Of a stretch of DNA of 38,969 nt, positions 16,336 to 25,532 are shown piece by piece. Origin of the DNA: Desulfuromonadales bacterium (GTDB lineage Bacteria > Desulfobacterota > Desulfuromonadia > Desulfuromonadales > JAHYIW01). Position numbers and translations under genes: made by a program. Under the pieces are notes generated by a model. The model worked only from the letters and a program-made list of their open reading frames with translations, did no database searches and was not told the origin of the DNA. The stretch is from contig JARGFI010000015.1 of the NCBI GenBank assembly GCA_029210745.1, forward strand, positions 17,379 through 56,347, in the 5' to 3' direction. Each line of letters opens with the position of its first letter. The stretch's first letter is position 1.

Positions 16336-18534
16336 TTATAGCATATCGATCGGGTCAACGTCGACCGCCAGCCGCACCCCGGAAGGGAGCGCGCGCCCCA
16401 ACGGTTCGCAGCGGTCGAGCAGTTGGCGCAAGCGCGGACGACTGGCGCTTTTGAGCAGGATCTGGTAACGCCAGCGACCGCGCAAGCGCCCCAGCGGGCA
16501 AGGTGCCGGGCCGAGGACATCAACCGCTTCAGCGGCGGCGAGCAAGCGTTGCGCCAGCAGCGTGGCGGCGGTCTCAACCCGTTTGACATCCGGCGAAGAC
16601 AGAACCAGGTTGATCAGATGACCGAACGGCGGATAACCGAGTTCCTCGCGTCCCGCGCTTTCCAGCGCAAAAAAACTCCGGTAGTCGTGCCCGGCGGAAC
16701 AGGTCAGCGCATAATGTTCGGTCGCGTAGCTTTGAATATACACCCGGCCGGGAGTGCCGCCGCGCCCGGCGCGCCCGGCGGCCTGGGTGAAGAGCGCAAA
16801 GGCGCGCTCGGCGGCACGAAAATCAGGCAGATTGAGGGTGGCATCAGACCCGAGGATACCGACCAGAGTCACAGCGGGAAAATCGAGTCCCTTGGCAATC
16901 ATCTGCGTGCCGATCAGAACGTCGATGTCACCTTGCTCCATCGCACGGACAATCGCCGCCTGCGCGCCCTTGCGGGTGGTGGTGTCGCGATCCATTCGCG
17001 CAATGCGCGCTGCCGGGAAACGCTCCTGAAGCTCTTCCGCCAGCCGTTCGGTGCCCGCGCTGTCCGGGATCAACTCCGTCCCCTGACAGTCGGGACAAAT
17101 GTCGATCGGAGGTTGATGATAATCGCAGTAATGGCAGCGCAGCTGGCGGGCCTGACGATGATAGGTTAAGGTGATTGCGCAATTGGGGCAACGCCAGGTG
17201 CGGCCGCAATCGGTGCAGAGCAGATACGGGGCGAAACCGCGGCGGTTAAGGAGCAGTAGCGCCTGTTCGCGGCGCGCCAGCGTTTCTTCCAGGGCGGTGA
17301 CCAGCGGTTCACTGAGGCTGTGTTCGGGACGGTGGACGGTCAGATCGATCAACTCCACCTGCGGCAGGGGGCGCTCAGCAATCCGCGTGGGGAGTTCAAG
17401 AAGTTCAACCGGTCCGGCGGTGGCGCGTTGATAGGAGGTGCTGCTCGGCGTGGCGCTGCCGAGGACAACAACGCATTGCTGCATTTGCCCGCGCAGCAGG
17501 GCCAGATCCCGTGCGTGGTAGCGGAAGCCGTCACTCTGCTTGTAGCTGCTCTCATGCTCCTCATCGACAATGATGATGCCGGGGTTGACCAGTGGCGCGA
17601 AGACCGCCGAACGTGCGCCGATGACCACCGCAACGTCGCCACGAGCGATAGCCCGCCAGGCATCAAACCGTTCGCCGTCGCCGAGACCGGAATGGAGGAC
17701 GGCGAGTTTGACGTCCAGGCCGTGCAGCCGGGCACGAAAGCGATCGACCAACTGCGGCGTCAAGCCGATTTCCGGGACAAGGATTAAAGCGCTCTTCTTT
17801 CGCTGCAGGGTGGTGAGTACCGCGTTGAGATAGACTTCGGTCTTGCCGCTTCCGGTCACGCCATGCAACAGCAGCGGGGTGAAGGTATCGGTCTTAAGCC
17901 CCGCTTCGATGCGACCGATGGCGGTGCACTGATCGTTGTTCAGTGTGACCGGTCGATCAGCCGGGGGGGGGTGACCGGTAAAGGGATCACGATTCCGTTC
18001 GGTGACCGATACGCGCAGCAATCCGCGTTCGGTCAACCGTTGCAGTGTGGCGTGGGGCGCTCCAAAGTGTTCGCGCAGCAGCGTGAGCGGGGTCGGTTGG
18101 TCGTGCTGACGGATAAATTCGAGTATCGCGCGTTGTTTTTCGCCACCGGGCAACGTTTTCCCTGCAACAAAGTGGTACGATTTCTCGGTGACCGGCGCAA
18201 CGGTTTTGCCGCGCCCGCCGAGGCCGACCGGCAGCGCCGTATGCAGAACCTCGCCGGGGGGATGACGGTAGTAGTCGGCGGCGCGCAGCAAGAATGCCCC
18301 CATGATCGGGGGAAAGAGCGGCTGTTCATCAAGTGGCTCGATCAGCTCCTTGAGTCCCTCAGCAGAGCCTTCACGCTGCGTCATGACGAAACCGACGGCG
18401 CTACGCCGCCCGAGCGGCACCCGAAAGCGCACCCCGATCAACGGGCGGGCGCTGTATTGCTCGGGGACCCGGTAGTCAAGCAGCTTCGGCAGCGGCGCGA
18501 CCACGGCGACAGCGGCGATCATTGTTTTAGCCAT
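16336..18534 (-). CDS. priA: Primosomal protein N' (replication restart helicase PriA)
   Basis: 3'-5' DNA helicase that reloads the replisome at stalled forks. The protein has an N-terminal DNA-binding domain, Walker A GVTGSGKTEVYL, the DEEH box IIVDEEHESSYKQSDG, and FVMTQ/LLLNRRGFAPYLLC. The zinc-binding insert of paired cysteines is CTDCGRTWRCPNC, CHYCDYH and CPDCQG. Helicase motifs V-VI are at IGTQMIAKGLDFPAVTLVGIL and QAAGRAGRGGTPG. Starting at the ATG at 18534 gives 732 residues, a normal length. An in-frame extension to 18681 would overlap the upstream flavodiiron gene and has no family support. Confidence 0.96.
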   Translation of the reverse strand: MAKTMIAAVAVVAPLPKLLDYRVPEQYSARPLIGVRFRVPLGRRSAVGFVMTQREGSAEGLKELIEPLDEQPLFPPIMGAFLLRAADYYRHPPGEVLHTALPVGLGGRGKTVAPVTEKSYHFVAGKTLPGGEKQRAILEFIRQHDQPTPLTLLREHFGAPHATLQRLTERGLLRVSVTERNRDPFTGHPPPADRPVTLNNDQCTAIGRIEAGLKTDTFTPLLLHGVTGSGKTEVYLNAVLTTLQRKKSALILVPEIGLTPQLVDRFRARLHGLDVKLAVLHSGLGDGERFDAWRAIARGDVAVVIGARSAVFAPLVNPGIIIVDEEHESSYKQSDGFRYHARDLALLRGQMQQCVVVLGSATPSSTSYQRATAGPVELLELPTRIAERPLPQVELIDLTVHRPEHSLSEPLVTALEETLARREQALLLLNRRGFAPYLLCTDCGRTWRCPNCAITLTYHRQARQLRCHYCDYHQPPIDICPDCQGTELIPDSAGTERLAEELQERFPAARIARMDRDTTTRKGAQAAIVRAMEQGDIDVLIGTQMIAKGLDFPAVTLVGILGSDATLNLPDFRAAERAFALFTQAAGRAGRGGTPGRVYIQSYATEHYALTCSAGHDYRSFFALESAGREELGYPPFGHLINLVLSSPDVKRVETAATLLAQRLLAAAEAVDVLGPAPCPLGRLRGRWRYQILLKSASRPRLRQLLDRCEPLGRALPSGVRLAVDVDPIDML

Positions 18535-18544
18535 GCACGGTGAG

Positions 18545-19738
18545 TCAGTCTTTAAGGACGGCAGCGGCGATACGGCTGGCGAATTGACGACACTCTTCGA
18601 GGTTGGCGGTCGTCGGGGTAAAGCGGAACGACAGCCCGTCGGTCGCCAGCGTATACTTGAGTCCGCGCAAACGTTCTTCAATCATTTTGGTCGCTTCGCC
18701 GCTCCAGCCATAGGAGCCGAACACGGCGCCGCGTTTTACCTTCGGGTTCACCGATGAAATCAGCGTCAGAGCATGCCAGACTTGCGACGGTGCGTCGCGC
18801 TGAATCGTCGGGGTGCCGATAACCAGGACATCCGCTTCTTCAAGGGCATTGCGGTAATCGTCGTCGCGCATCGTACTGAGCGCAAACTCGTTGACTTCGA
18901 TCCCGCGTGCTTCGAGCTCGGTGCGGACGACCGCCGCCATCTTGCGGGTATTCCCGTGAGAGGAAAGGATCGCCAGCAGAGCCTTCGGACGGTTGGCAAT
19001 GGGTGGCGCGGCGGACCAGCGGCGGTAAGAATTAAGAGCATCCTGATACATCGAACGCCGGATCGGGCCGTGAGATGGACAAATCATACGGATCGGCAGG
19101 TCGCTGATCTTCGCCAGTGCTTCGCGCACCTTGTCTTTGAACGGGCGCATGATACAGTCGAAATAAAAATAGAAATCCGCCGAAAAATCAGCAATTTCAT
19201 CATCAAACAGTTTGCTTGAACAATAGTGCGCGCCGAACGCATCACACGAAAAGAGGAGTTCGTCCTCGACCAGATAGGTGAAGATTGTGTCGGGCCAGTG
19301 CAGTGAGGGCGCCAGATAAAAACGCAGGGTTTTGCCGCCGAGGTCGAGTTCCCCACCCTCTTCAATAACACAACTGGTGAAATCGCGATTGAGCAACTGG
19401 CGCAAAAAATTATCTGCCGGTCGTGAGCAATAAATGACCAGTTCCGGGTTTTTATCGAGCAGGGCGTTGAGTGCCCCGGAGTGATCCGGTTCGGTGTGGT
19501 TGATGATCACCGCATCGACTTTTTCCAGAGCGAGATGCTCGCCGACCTTGCTGAAAAATTCAGCGCTGAACGGTTCCTTGACGGTGTCGATCAGTACGGT
19601 TTTGTTTTTGCCGCAGACCAGATAGGCATTGTAGGTGGTGCCGTTGTGGGTCGGAAAAAGGTCATCAAAAATTTCCAGGTCGCGATCTTTAACACCGACC
19701 CAGTGAACATCAGCTACAATCTTTTGCGAGGAATCCAT
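18545..19738 (-). CDS. fprA: Flavodiiron protein (A-type flavoprotein, FprA/ROO-like)
   Basis: Cytoplasmic O2 and/or NO reductase that protects anaerobes. An N-terminal metallo-beta-lactamase-like domain carries the diiron ligands H81-x-E83-x-D85-H86 (HTEPDH), H147 (SLHWPD), D166 (SCDAFG) and H223 (PSHGP), all present. A flavodoxin domain follows (about 250-397, LLAILSSHGNTRKMA, VIGTPTIQRDAPS, GSYGWSGEATKMI). At 397 residues it has no rubredoxin or NADH-oxidase fusion. AAGGAG precedes the ATG. priA follows after ten bases, probably co-transcribed. O2 versus NO preference cannot be read from sequence. Confidence 0.95.
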   Translation of the reverse strand: MDSSQKIVADVHWVGVKDRDLEIFDDLFPTHNGTTYNAYLVCGKNKTVLIDTVKEPFSAEFFSKVGEHLALEKVDAVIINHTEPDHSGALNALLDKNPELVIYCSRPADNFLRQLLNRDFTSCVIEEGGELDLGGKTLRFYLAPSLHWPDTIFTYLVEDELLFSCDAFGAHYCSSKLFDDEIADFSADFYFYFDCIMRPFKDKVREALAKISDLPIRMICPSHGPIRRSMYQDALNSYRRWSAAPPIANRPKALLAILSSHGNTRKMAAVVRTELEARGIEVNEFALSTMRDDDYRNALEEADVLVIGTPTIQRDAPSQVWHALTLISSVNPKVKRGAVFGSYGWSGEATKMIEERLRGLKYTLATDGLSFRFTPTTANLEECRQFASRIAAAVLKD

Positions 19739-19789
19739 TAACTATCTCCTTGTTCAAGGGGGGGAAGAACGGCATAATCAAGTCAATGA

Positions 19790-19819
19790 AGTATAACGCC
19801 GATCACTCACTGCGCGCAA
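19790..19819 (-). promoter_or_regulatory. Possible promoter of the flavodiiron-priA operon
   Basis: On the minus strand TTGCGC (19819-19814) and TATACT (19795-19790) are 18 bp apart, about 50 bases before the fprA ATG. The -10 is good (5 of 6); the -35 is poor. The rest of the 19739-19891 gap shows nothing further. Confidence 0.33.
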
Positions 19820-19891
19820 GTGCAGAGCGCCTTCTGCTGTTTTTGCCCTTGACCGGGGCGGGGTACGTGACCAGCGCCATCGGAGCAACGC

Positions 19892-20785
19892 ATGCACCAT
19901 GACGAAATGAATTCCGAAAACCTTCCTGACCTTCCGGAGCGGCGGATATTTCTCGGCCGCTCGGTCGGTTTTTTAACACTTCTCGGTAGTGGTGTCGGCG
20001 TCCGTGGCTTGTGGTACGAACCGCGCCACGCAGTCGTCGAGGAACAGTTGATCGTCAGCCCCAAGCTCCCTGCCGGTGTGGAGGTGCGCCTGGGACAGTT
20101 GTCCGATCTGCATATCCAGACGGTTAACCGCTATCACCGGGAGGTCGCGGCACAGGTCAATGCGCTGGGTGTCGATGCTGTTTTGCTGACCGGTGACTAC
20201 CTGGAAGAGAAGCGTAATCTTGCCGGGGTCGTGCGTTTTTTGCAACTGTTGCACGCGCCGCAGGGCGTCTATGGCGTCCAGGGGAACTGGGAATACTGGT
20301 CACGCCTGGAGGGGGAAAATTTGCGCCAGCGCTTTGCTGCGGCGGGGGTAACGTTGCTGATCAATGAACGCATCGATCTGGCGGTGACGGGAATCCCCCT
20401 GTCGTTGGCGGGGCTCGACTACCCGTCTTTGGCAGACTCCTTGAAACGGCTGCAGGCGCAGATTGATCCGCAGCGACTCAACCTGCTGTTGTCACACGTT
20501 CCGGCTTTCGACCATCATCTGCTTGATAAGCGCTGGGACTTGATCCTCTGTGGGCATACCCACGGTGGTCAGGTGCGCTTGCCCGCTCTGCCGCCGCTCC
20601 ATCTGCCGATGTACAGCGGTGATTTCGTGGCCGGAAATTACCGGGTCGGGGCGCACGCCACCCCCCTTTACGTGAACCGGGGGATCGGCACCAGCGGTCT
20701 CCCGGTGCGCTTTTTCTGCCCGCCGGAAATCACTCTGATCAGGCTGGTCGGGGCGGATGCGGAACGATCAAAGTTCGCCGTTTAG
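19892..20785 (+). CDS. Calcineurin-like metallophosphoesterase (YaeI/YkuE type), with an unusual GNW motif
   Basis: A 297-residue phosphoesterase of the YaeI/YkuE group. The N-terminus has a twin-arginine-like sequence (ERRIFLGRSVGFLTLLGSGVG), suggesting Tat export or a membrane anchor. Metal-site motifs are D72-x-H74 (SDLHIQ), G101-D102 (LTGDYLE), SHVPAF, and the C-terminal CGHTHGGQV. The third motif, normally GNH(D/E), is G131-N-W-E-Y-W: the catalytic histidine is replaced by Trp133. CGGAG lies six bases before the ATG. The gene is convergent with DAHP synthase and the stop codons overlap (20782-20785). Substrate unknown; lipid-A or phospholipid pyrophosphatase roles are known for relatives. 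Confidence 0.84.
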   Translation: MHHDEMNSENLPDLPERRIFLGRSVGFLTLLGSGVGVRGLWYEPRHAVVEEQLIVSPKLPAGVEVRLGQLSDLHIQTVNRYHREVAAQVNALGVDAVLLTGDYLEEKRNLAGVVRFLQLLHAPQGVYGVQGNWEYWSRLEGENLRQRFAAAGVTLLINERIDLAVTGIPLSLAGLDYPSLADSLKRLQAQIDPQRLNLLLSHVPAFDHHLLDKRWDLILCGHTHGGQVRLPALPPLHLPMYSGDFVAGNYRVGAHATPLYVNRGIGTSGLPVRFFCPPEITLIRLVGADAERSKFAV

Positions 20786-21786
20786 AGGACCGCGGACAGG
20801 GAACGCAACTGCTCCATCAATTCAGTAAAGCCTTCGATCGTCAAGCTCTGGGCGCCATCGCACAAGGCCGTGGCCGGATCAGGATGGACTTCAATCATCA
20901 GCCCATGAGCCCCGGCGACCAGCGCTGCCTTTGACATCACCGGCACCAGTGAACGAACGCCGGTGGCGTGGCTCGGATCGACGATAATCGGCAGGTGGGA
21001 GAGTTCACGAACGAGCGTGGCGACAGACAGATCAAGGGTGTTGCGGGTGGCGCGTTCGAAGGTGCGGATACCGCGTTCGCAGAGCACGACCTGGTCATTT
21101 CCTTCGGCGACGATATACTCGGCCGCCGCCAGAAATTCCTCGATCGTCGCGCTCATGCCCCGCTTCAGCAAGACCGGATGGCGCAGCTTGCCAACTTCTT
21201 TAAGCAGATCAAAATTCTGCATATTGCGCGCGCCGATCTGGAGCATGTCGGCGTTCGCGCAAACGGCGTCAAGTTGTTCGATACGCATCACCTCGGTGAT
21301 CACCGGCATGCCGACACTGTCACCGGCCTGGCGCAGCAGCTTCAACCCCTCGATCCCGAGCCCCTGAAAGGAGTGGGGACCGGTCCGTGGCTTGAAAGCT
21401 CCGCCGCGCAGGAGGTGCGCACCGGCGGCTTTGACCCCGACCGCAGCGGCGCGCATCTGCTCTTCATTTTCAATCGAGCAGGGCCCCGCCATGATCACCG
21501 GCGGACAGTTGTCGCCAATGTCAACCGCGCCGACCTTGACAATCGTCGCCTGGGGGTGAAAATCGCGGGAGACCAGTTTGTACGGTTTGCTGACATGAAT
21601 GACCTCGCGCACCCCCGGCAGGTCGCGGATCGTCGAATCGTCCACGTACCCCTGGTTGCCGAGAACCCCGATAGCGGTACGCAGACTGCCCGGAATCGGT
21701 TCGGGGCGCAGCCCCATGGCGCGGACAGATTTTTCAACGCGGTCGATTTGGGCGGCGGTGGCGCTATGATGCATAACAATCAGCAT
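20782..21786 (-). CDS. aroF: 3-deoxy-7-phosphoheptulonate (DAHP) synthase
   Basis: First committed step of aromatic amino-acid synthesis (PEP plus erythrose-4-phosphate). The 334 residues have an N-terminal ferredoxin-like regulatory domain (about 1-75, MLIVMHHSATAAQIDRVEKSV) as in the Thermotoga-type enzyme. The (beta/alpha)8 barrel carries VIMAGPCSIENEEQM, LLRGGAFKPRTGPHSFQGLG, IGARNMQNFDLL, VLLKRGMSATIEEF, LCERGIRTFE and IVDPSHATGVRSLV. This is the TIGR01361 class. The ATG is preceded by AGGAG at good spacing. The gene stands alone. Confidence 0.95.
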   Translation of the reverse strand: MLIVMHHSATAAQIDRVEKSVRAMGLRPEPIPGSLRTAIGVLGNQGYVDDSTIRDLPGVREVIHVSKPYKLVSRDFHPQATIVKVGAVDIGDNCPPVIMAGPCSIENEEQMRAAAVGVKAAGAHLLRGGAFKPRTGPHSFQGLGIEGLKLLRQAGDSVGMPVITEVMRIEQLDAVCANADMLQIGARNMQNFDLLKEVGKLRHPVLLKRGMSATIEEFLAAAEYIVAEGNDQVVLCERGIRTFERATRNTLDLSVATLVRELSHLPIIVDPSHATGVRSLVPVMSKAALVAGAHGLMIEVHPDPATALCDGAQSLTIEGFTELMEQLRSLSAVL

Positions 21787-21830
21787 GGAAAATACTCCTG
21801 TGAATGGGCCGTTTGTTCCGATGGCGACCC

Positions 21831-21859
21831 AGTTTAGCGGGCAGCTGGTGATAATTCAA
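21831..21859 (-). promoter_or_regulatory. Probable sigma-70 promoter of DAHP synthase
   Basis: Minus-strand TTGAAT (21859-21854), 17 bp, TAAACT (21836-21831), about 45 bases before the ATG. Both hexamers match at 4 of 6 positions. Confidence 0.4.
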
Positions 21860-21936
21860 CCGGAATCGGCGCCCTCCCCCTCAATTCAGGTGCAGTCAGG
21901 TTTCAGGGCGGGACACGGTCCATGGAGGTCAAAGCA

Positions 21937-22254
21937 ATGAATTTTCGTAGAGTGGTCATAATCGGTCTGCTGTTGCTGTCGGGAGGGTGGTCCACCGCGC
22001 CGGGTGGAGAGGATACTGTGGCGCGTGAGCTGATTCTTTCGCAAGGGTGCCTGGGGTGCCATGCCATCAATCAGCCCGGCGGAACGCTCGGTGTCGAACT
22101 GAAATATGTCGGCCAGCGCTTGACAGCCGACGAAATTCGGCAAAAGTTGTTATACCCGGCGGCCAAACTGCCGAGATCAGCGATGCCTGATTCGCGGCAT
22201 CTCTCGGTAGCGGAAATTAATGCCCTGGTTAATTATTTGACGACGTTGAAATAA
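21937..22254 (+). CDS. Small monohaem c-type cytochrome
   Basis: A periplasmic electron carrier of about 105 residues. A signal peptide (FRRVVIIGLLLLSGGW) is followed by one haem-binding motif CLGCH and a likely distal Met in SAMPDSRHL. The C-terminal helix is LSVAEINALVNYLTTLK. This is the class I cytochrome c pattern. The ATG at 21937 is chosen because GGAGG lies eight bases upstream; the in-frame ATG at 21922 contains that site. It is divergent from DAHP synthase and stands alone. Its redox partner is not evident from context. Confidence 0.87.
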   Translation: MNFRRVVIIGLLLLSGGWSTAPGGEDTVARELILSQGCLGCHAINQPGGTLGVELKYVGQRLTADEIRQKLLYPAAKLPRSAMPDSRHLSVAEINALVNYLTTLK

Positions 22255-22501
22255 GCTGCCCGTGGATGAAAGACGGTGGCGTCTTCAGTTGCTCCCCACG
22301 GAGTTAATCGTCTGATTTTTTAGTTAAACTGTTTGGTAGTTTTGTGCGCGATATGGTTCATAATCACTGAAATAATATTTCACTGCCATCTTCGCCCTTT
22401 TTTTATAATAAAAATAGCTCAGTTATACCGTTTTAAGGGTTCATGCGAGACTTTAACGTGCATCTATTCTGATCAAGATAATTTTTAGTTTAGATAAAAG
22501 A
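22255..22501 (+). other. AT-rich intergenic region upstream of sucC
   Basis: The 311-bp gap between the cytochrome and sucC is clearly more AT-rich than its surroundings. A perfect TATAAT occurs at 22404-22409 but has no good -35 at proper spacing. No open frame or hairpin terminator of note was seen. The sucC promoter is at the downstream end and is listed separately. Confidence 0.4.
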
Positions 22502-22530
22502 TTGCACCACACCCTTCAGCGGCGTATAAA
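22502..22530 (+). promoter_or_regulatory. Sigma-70 promoter of the sucCD operon
   Basis: TTGCAC, 17-bp spacer, TATAAA, ending 35 bases before the sucC ATG. A strong AAGGAAGGTGA ribosome site follows. Confidence 0.58.
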
Positions 22531-22565
22531 GAAGGGGATTGATCACTCAACAAGGAAGGTGAACC

Positions 22566-23780
22566 ATGTATCTGCATGAATTTCAGGCTAAAGGACTGCT
22601 CAGAAACTATGGCGTTCCGGTTCCGGACGGCGGTGTCGCCTCGACCGCCAGTGATGCCCTGCGCGTCGCGAAAGAGTTGAAAGGTGATGCCTGGGTCATC
22701 AAGGCGCAGGTTCATGCCGGTGGCCGTGGCAAGGCGGGCGGGGTCAAGGTCGTCAAAGCGTTCGATCAGGTCTATGACGAAGCGACGCGGATGCTCGGCA
22801 TGAAAATCGTCACCAAACAGACCGGACCTGAAGGCAAGGTGGTGCGCCGCATCCTGATCGAAAAAGCGACACAGATCAACCAGGAAATTTACCTCAGTTT
22901 CCTGGTTGACCGGGACTCCGAACAGCACATGGTGATTGCCAGTTCCGAGGGGGGCGTGGAGATCGAAGAGGTGGCCAGGGACAACCCGGCTGCGGTCATC
23001 AAGGCACAGGTCAATCCGGTGACGGGAATGGGCCTTTTTCTCGGGCGCAAGATTGCCAAGGCGATCGGTCTTGATTCGAGTCTGCTCACCCGGTTCGCGG
23101 ACGTTGCCAACAAACTCTACCAGTGCTTCGTCGATCATGACGGGATGATGCTGGAAATCAATCCACTGGTTGTCACCAGCGATGGCGAGATTATCTGCCT
23201 CGATGCAAAAATGTCCGTGGACGATAACGCCCTGTTCCGGCATCCGAAAATCGAAGAGATGAAAGATTACGGCGAGCTTGAACCGCAGGAGGTCAGAGCG
23301 TCGATTTTTGATCTTTCCTATGTCAGCATGGACGGCAATATCGGGTGCATGGTCAACGGTGCCGGGCTGGCCATGGCGACCATGGACATTATCAAGTTCA
23401 ACGGTGGCGAACCGGCAAACTTCCTCGATGTGGGGGGGGGCGCGGATGTCAACAAGGTGCGGGAAGCGTTCAAGATCATTCTCACCGATCCCAAAGTCAA
23501 AGTGATTTTTGTCAATATTTTCGGCGGGATAGTCCGCTGTGATCTGATTGCTCAGGGGGTACTGAAAGCTTCCGAGGAGGTGCCGAGCGACCGCCATATT
23601 GTTGTCCGTCTGGACGGGACAAATGTGCAGGAAGGGCGCAGGATCCTTGAGGAGGGCGCCGCCAAGTCGGGTTTGAATATCGTGACCGGAGATACCATGG
23701 CCGATGCCGCCGAAAAAGCGGTGCAGCTGGCTGCCGCCGACCAGCCCGCCAAAAAGAGATCCGCAGCAAAGTCTGCGTAA
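22566..23780 (+). CDS. sucC: Succinyl-CoA synthetase (ADP-forming) beta subunit
   Basis: TCA-cycle enzyme interconverting succinyl-CoA and succinate with substrate-level phosphorylation. The 404 residues carry the ATP-grasp start [22 protein letters not shown], the nucleotide loop [22 protein letters not shown] and the CoA-ligase domain with [13 protein letters not shown] and [12 protein letters not shown] short Ala/Lys-rich C-terminal extension ([13 protein letters not shown]) makes it slightly longer than usual. sucD follows 13 bases later. The gene opens a four-gene cluster ending at the terminator near 26.2 kb. Confidence 0.97.
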   Translation: MYLHEFQAKGLLRNYGVPVPDGGVASTASDALRVAKELKGDAWVIKAQVHAGGRGKAGGVKVVKAFDQVYDEATRMLGMKIVTKQTGPEGKVVRRILIEKATQINQEIYLSFLVDRDSEQHMVIASSEGGVEIEEVARDNPAAVIKAQVNPVTGMGLFLGRKIAKAIGLDSSLLTRFADVANKLYQCFVDHDGMMLEINPLVVTSDGEIICLDAKMSVDDNALFRHPKIEEMKDYGELEPQEVRASIFDLSYVSMDGNIGCMVNGAGLAMATMDIIKFNGGEPANFLDVGGGADVNKVREAFKIILTDPKVKVIFVNIFGGIVRCDLIAQGVLKASEEVPSDRHIVVRLDGTNVQEGRRILEEGAAKSGLNIVTGDTMADAAEKAVQLAAADQPAKKRSAAKSA

Positions 23781-23793
23781 CGGGGAGTAAAAA

Positions 23794-24672
23794 ATGAGCA
23801 TACTTGTCAATAACAGGACGAAAGTCCTCGTGCAGGGGCTGAGCGGATCTCAGGGCAAATTTCATGCGCAGAAAATGAAAGAATATGGTACCAATATCGT
23901 CGCCGGGGTGGTTCCCGGCAAGGGGGGGACCGAGGTTGATGGCACGCCGGTGTTCGACACCGTCGAGGAAGCGATTCGCAAAACCGGCGCAAACGCGTCT
24001 ATCGTCTATGTGCCGCCGGCCTACGCGGCTGATGCGGTGATGGAATCGATCGATGCCAATCTCGATCTGTGCGTCTGCATTACCGAAGGGATCCCCGTCA
24101 GGGACATGATCAATGTCAAGCGGCTGATGAAGACGAGTGCTTCAAGGACCATGCTTATCGGGCCGAACTGTCCGGGCGTGATCACCCCCGGCGAATGCAA
24201 GATGGGGATCATGCCGGGCGAAATACACACCCCCGGCACGGTCGGGATCATCTCCAAATCGGGAACCCTGACCTATGAGGCGGTCAAGCAGGTCAGCGCC
24301 TTCGGCTACGGGCAGTCGACCTGTATCGGCATCGGGGGGGATCCCATCGTTGGCTTGAAATATATTGACCTGCTGGAGATGTTCCAGTTCGATGCCCAGA
24401 CCGAATGTGTTGTCCTGATCGGCGAGATCGGCGGGCAGGCCGAAGTGAAGGCCGGGGAGTGGATCAAACAGCACTTCAGCAAGCCGGTGGTGAGCTTCAT
24501 CGCCGGGCAGACCGCTCCGCGAAACAAACGCATGGGGCACGCGGGGGCGATTGTTTCGGGGGGGGATGATACTGCAGCGGCAAAAATGAAAGCGTTGGAG
24601 GAATGTGGCGTGCATGTGGTACAGTCTCCGGCGGATATCGGCAAGAGAGTCAAGGAAGTGTTGGGGAAATAA
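23794..24672 (+). CDS. sucD: Succinyl-CoA synthetase (ADP-forming) alpha subunit
   Basis: CoA-binding and phosphohistidine subunit pairing with SucC. The 292 residues have the Rossmann start [54 protein letters not shown] and the active-site histidine segment [13 protein letters not shown]. It ends with [19 protein letters not shown] precedes the ATG. Length and motifs are standard. Confidence 0.97.
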   Translation: MSILVNNRTKVLVQGLSGSQGKFHAQKMKEYGTNIVAGVVPGKGGTEVDGTPVFDTVEEAIRKTGANASIVYVPPAYAADAVMESIDANLDLCVCITEGIPVRDMINVKRLMKTSASRTMLIGPNCPGVITPGECKMGIMPGEIHTPGTVGIISKSGTLTYEAVKQVSAFGYGQSTCIGIGGDPIVGLKYIDLLEMFQFDAQTECVVLIGEIGGQAEVKAGEWIKQHFSKPVVSFIAGQTAPRNKRMGHAGAIVSGGDDTAAAKMKALEECGVHVVQSPADIGKRVKEVLGK

Positions 24673-24692
24673 TCTTACGATGAGCAGTGACC

Positions 24693-25526
24693 ATGGTTGA
24701 CATTGGCAAAATAAATACGCTCAGGGTGCGGCAGGTTGACCTGCGCGGGGCCTGGCTGGGGGAGGGCGACAACCTCGTCCTGCTGCCGCGCCGGGAAGCG
24801 CCGCCGGAGGTTCAGGAGGGTGACCGGCTGACGGTCTTTATCTATCACAGCTCCGACGCAACGTTGGCCGCGACCACCCGAATTCCAAAAGCGCAGGTCG
24901 GTGAATTTGCTCGGCTCAAGGTCAATCAAACCTCCAAACATGGGGCGTTTCTCGATTGGGGGATGGAGAAAGATCTGTTGGTGCCTTACAGCGAACAGCC
25001 GGAACGGATGCGCGAGGGGCGCAGTTATCTGGTCAAGGTCTGTCTTGACGACCGCCAGCGACCGATCGGAACCGCTCTGATAGACCTCTGTTTTGCCGTC
25101 GATAGCGTTGACGTGAAGGCAGGTCAACCGGTGCAACTGATGGTCTGGCGTTTTACTGAACTGGGCGCGGCGGTGATTATCAATCATCGCTACGAGGGGC
25201 TGCTTTACCGGGATGAGATGGGTGACAATGTGCGCCCCGGCGATCGCCTGTCCGGTTATGTCCGCAAGGTGCGTGCCGATGGCAAGATCGATGTCACGCT
25301 GCGGCCGACGGGGGTTGCGGGAATCCGCGAAGGGAAGGATTCGTTGCTGACGCTGTTGCAAGAGCGTGAGTTTCTGCCGGTCCATGACCGAAGTACCCCC
25401 GAAACGATCCAGCGGGAAACCGGAATGAGCAAGAAACTTTTCAAAAAAGCGCTCGGCGGTCTTTACAAGGCCGGGCTGGTTGAACTGGTCGAGGACGGCG
25501 TGCGTCTCAAAAAAGGGAAAGGATAA
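24693..25526 (+). CDS. cvfB: CvfB-family S1 RNA-binding protein
   Basis: About 277 residues with tandem S1-like OB domains and a C-terminal winged helix, as in CvfB of Gram-positive bacteria. The stretches VNQTSKHGAFLDWGMEKDLLVPYSEQ, YEGLLYRDEMGDNVRPGD and GYVRKVRADGKIDVTLRP are S1-domain signatures. The C-terminal segment from MSKKLFKKALGGLYKAGLVEL looks like the winged helix. It lies 20 bases after sucD and seven before the selenoprotein gene. An in-frame GTG at 24687 is an equal start choice; neither has a strong ribosome site. Targets in this group of bacteria are not known. Confidence 0.85.
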   Translation: MVDIGKINTLRVRQVDLRGAWLGEGDNLVLLPRREAPPEVQEGDRLTVFIYHSSDATLAATTRIPKAQVGEFARLKVNQTSKHGAFLDWGMEKDLLVPYSEQPERMREGRSYLVKVCLDDRQRPIGTALIDLCFAVDSVDVKAGQPVQLMVWRFTELGAAVIINHRYEGLLYRDEMGDNVRPGDRLSGYVRKVRADGKIDVTLRPTGVAGIREGKDSLLTLLQEREFLPVHDRSTPETIQRETGMSKKLFKKALGGLYKAGLVELVEDGVRLKKGKG

Positions 25527-25532
25527 AGAACA

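Noticed and set aside
22485-23810. A 441-codon minus-strand frame opposite sucC
   Set aside because: sucC is unambiguous, with a promoter and ribosome site; the antisense frame has no domain-like features.
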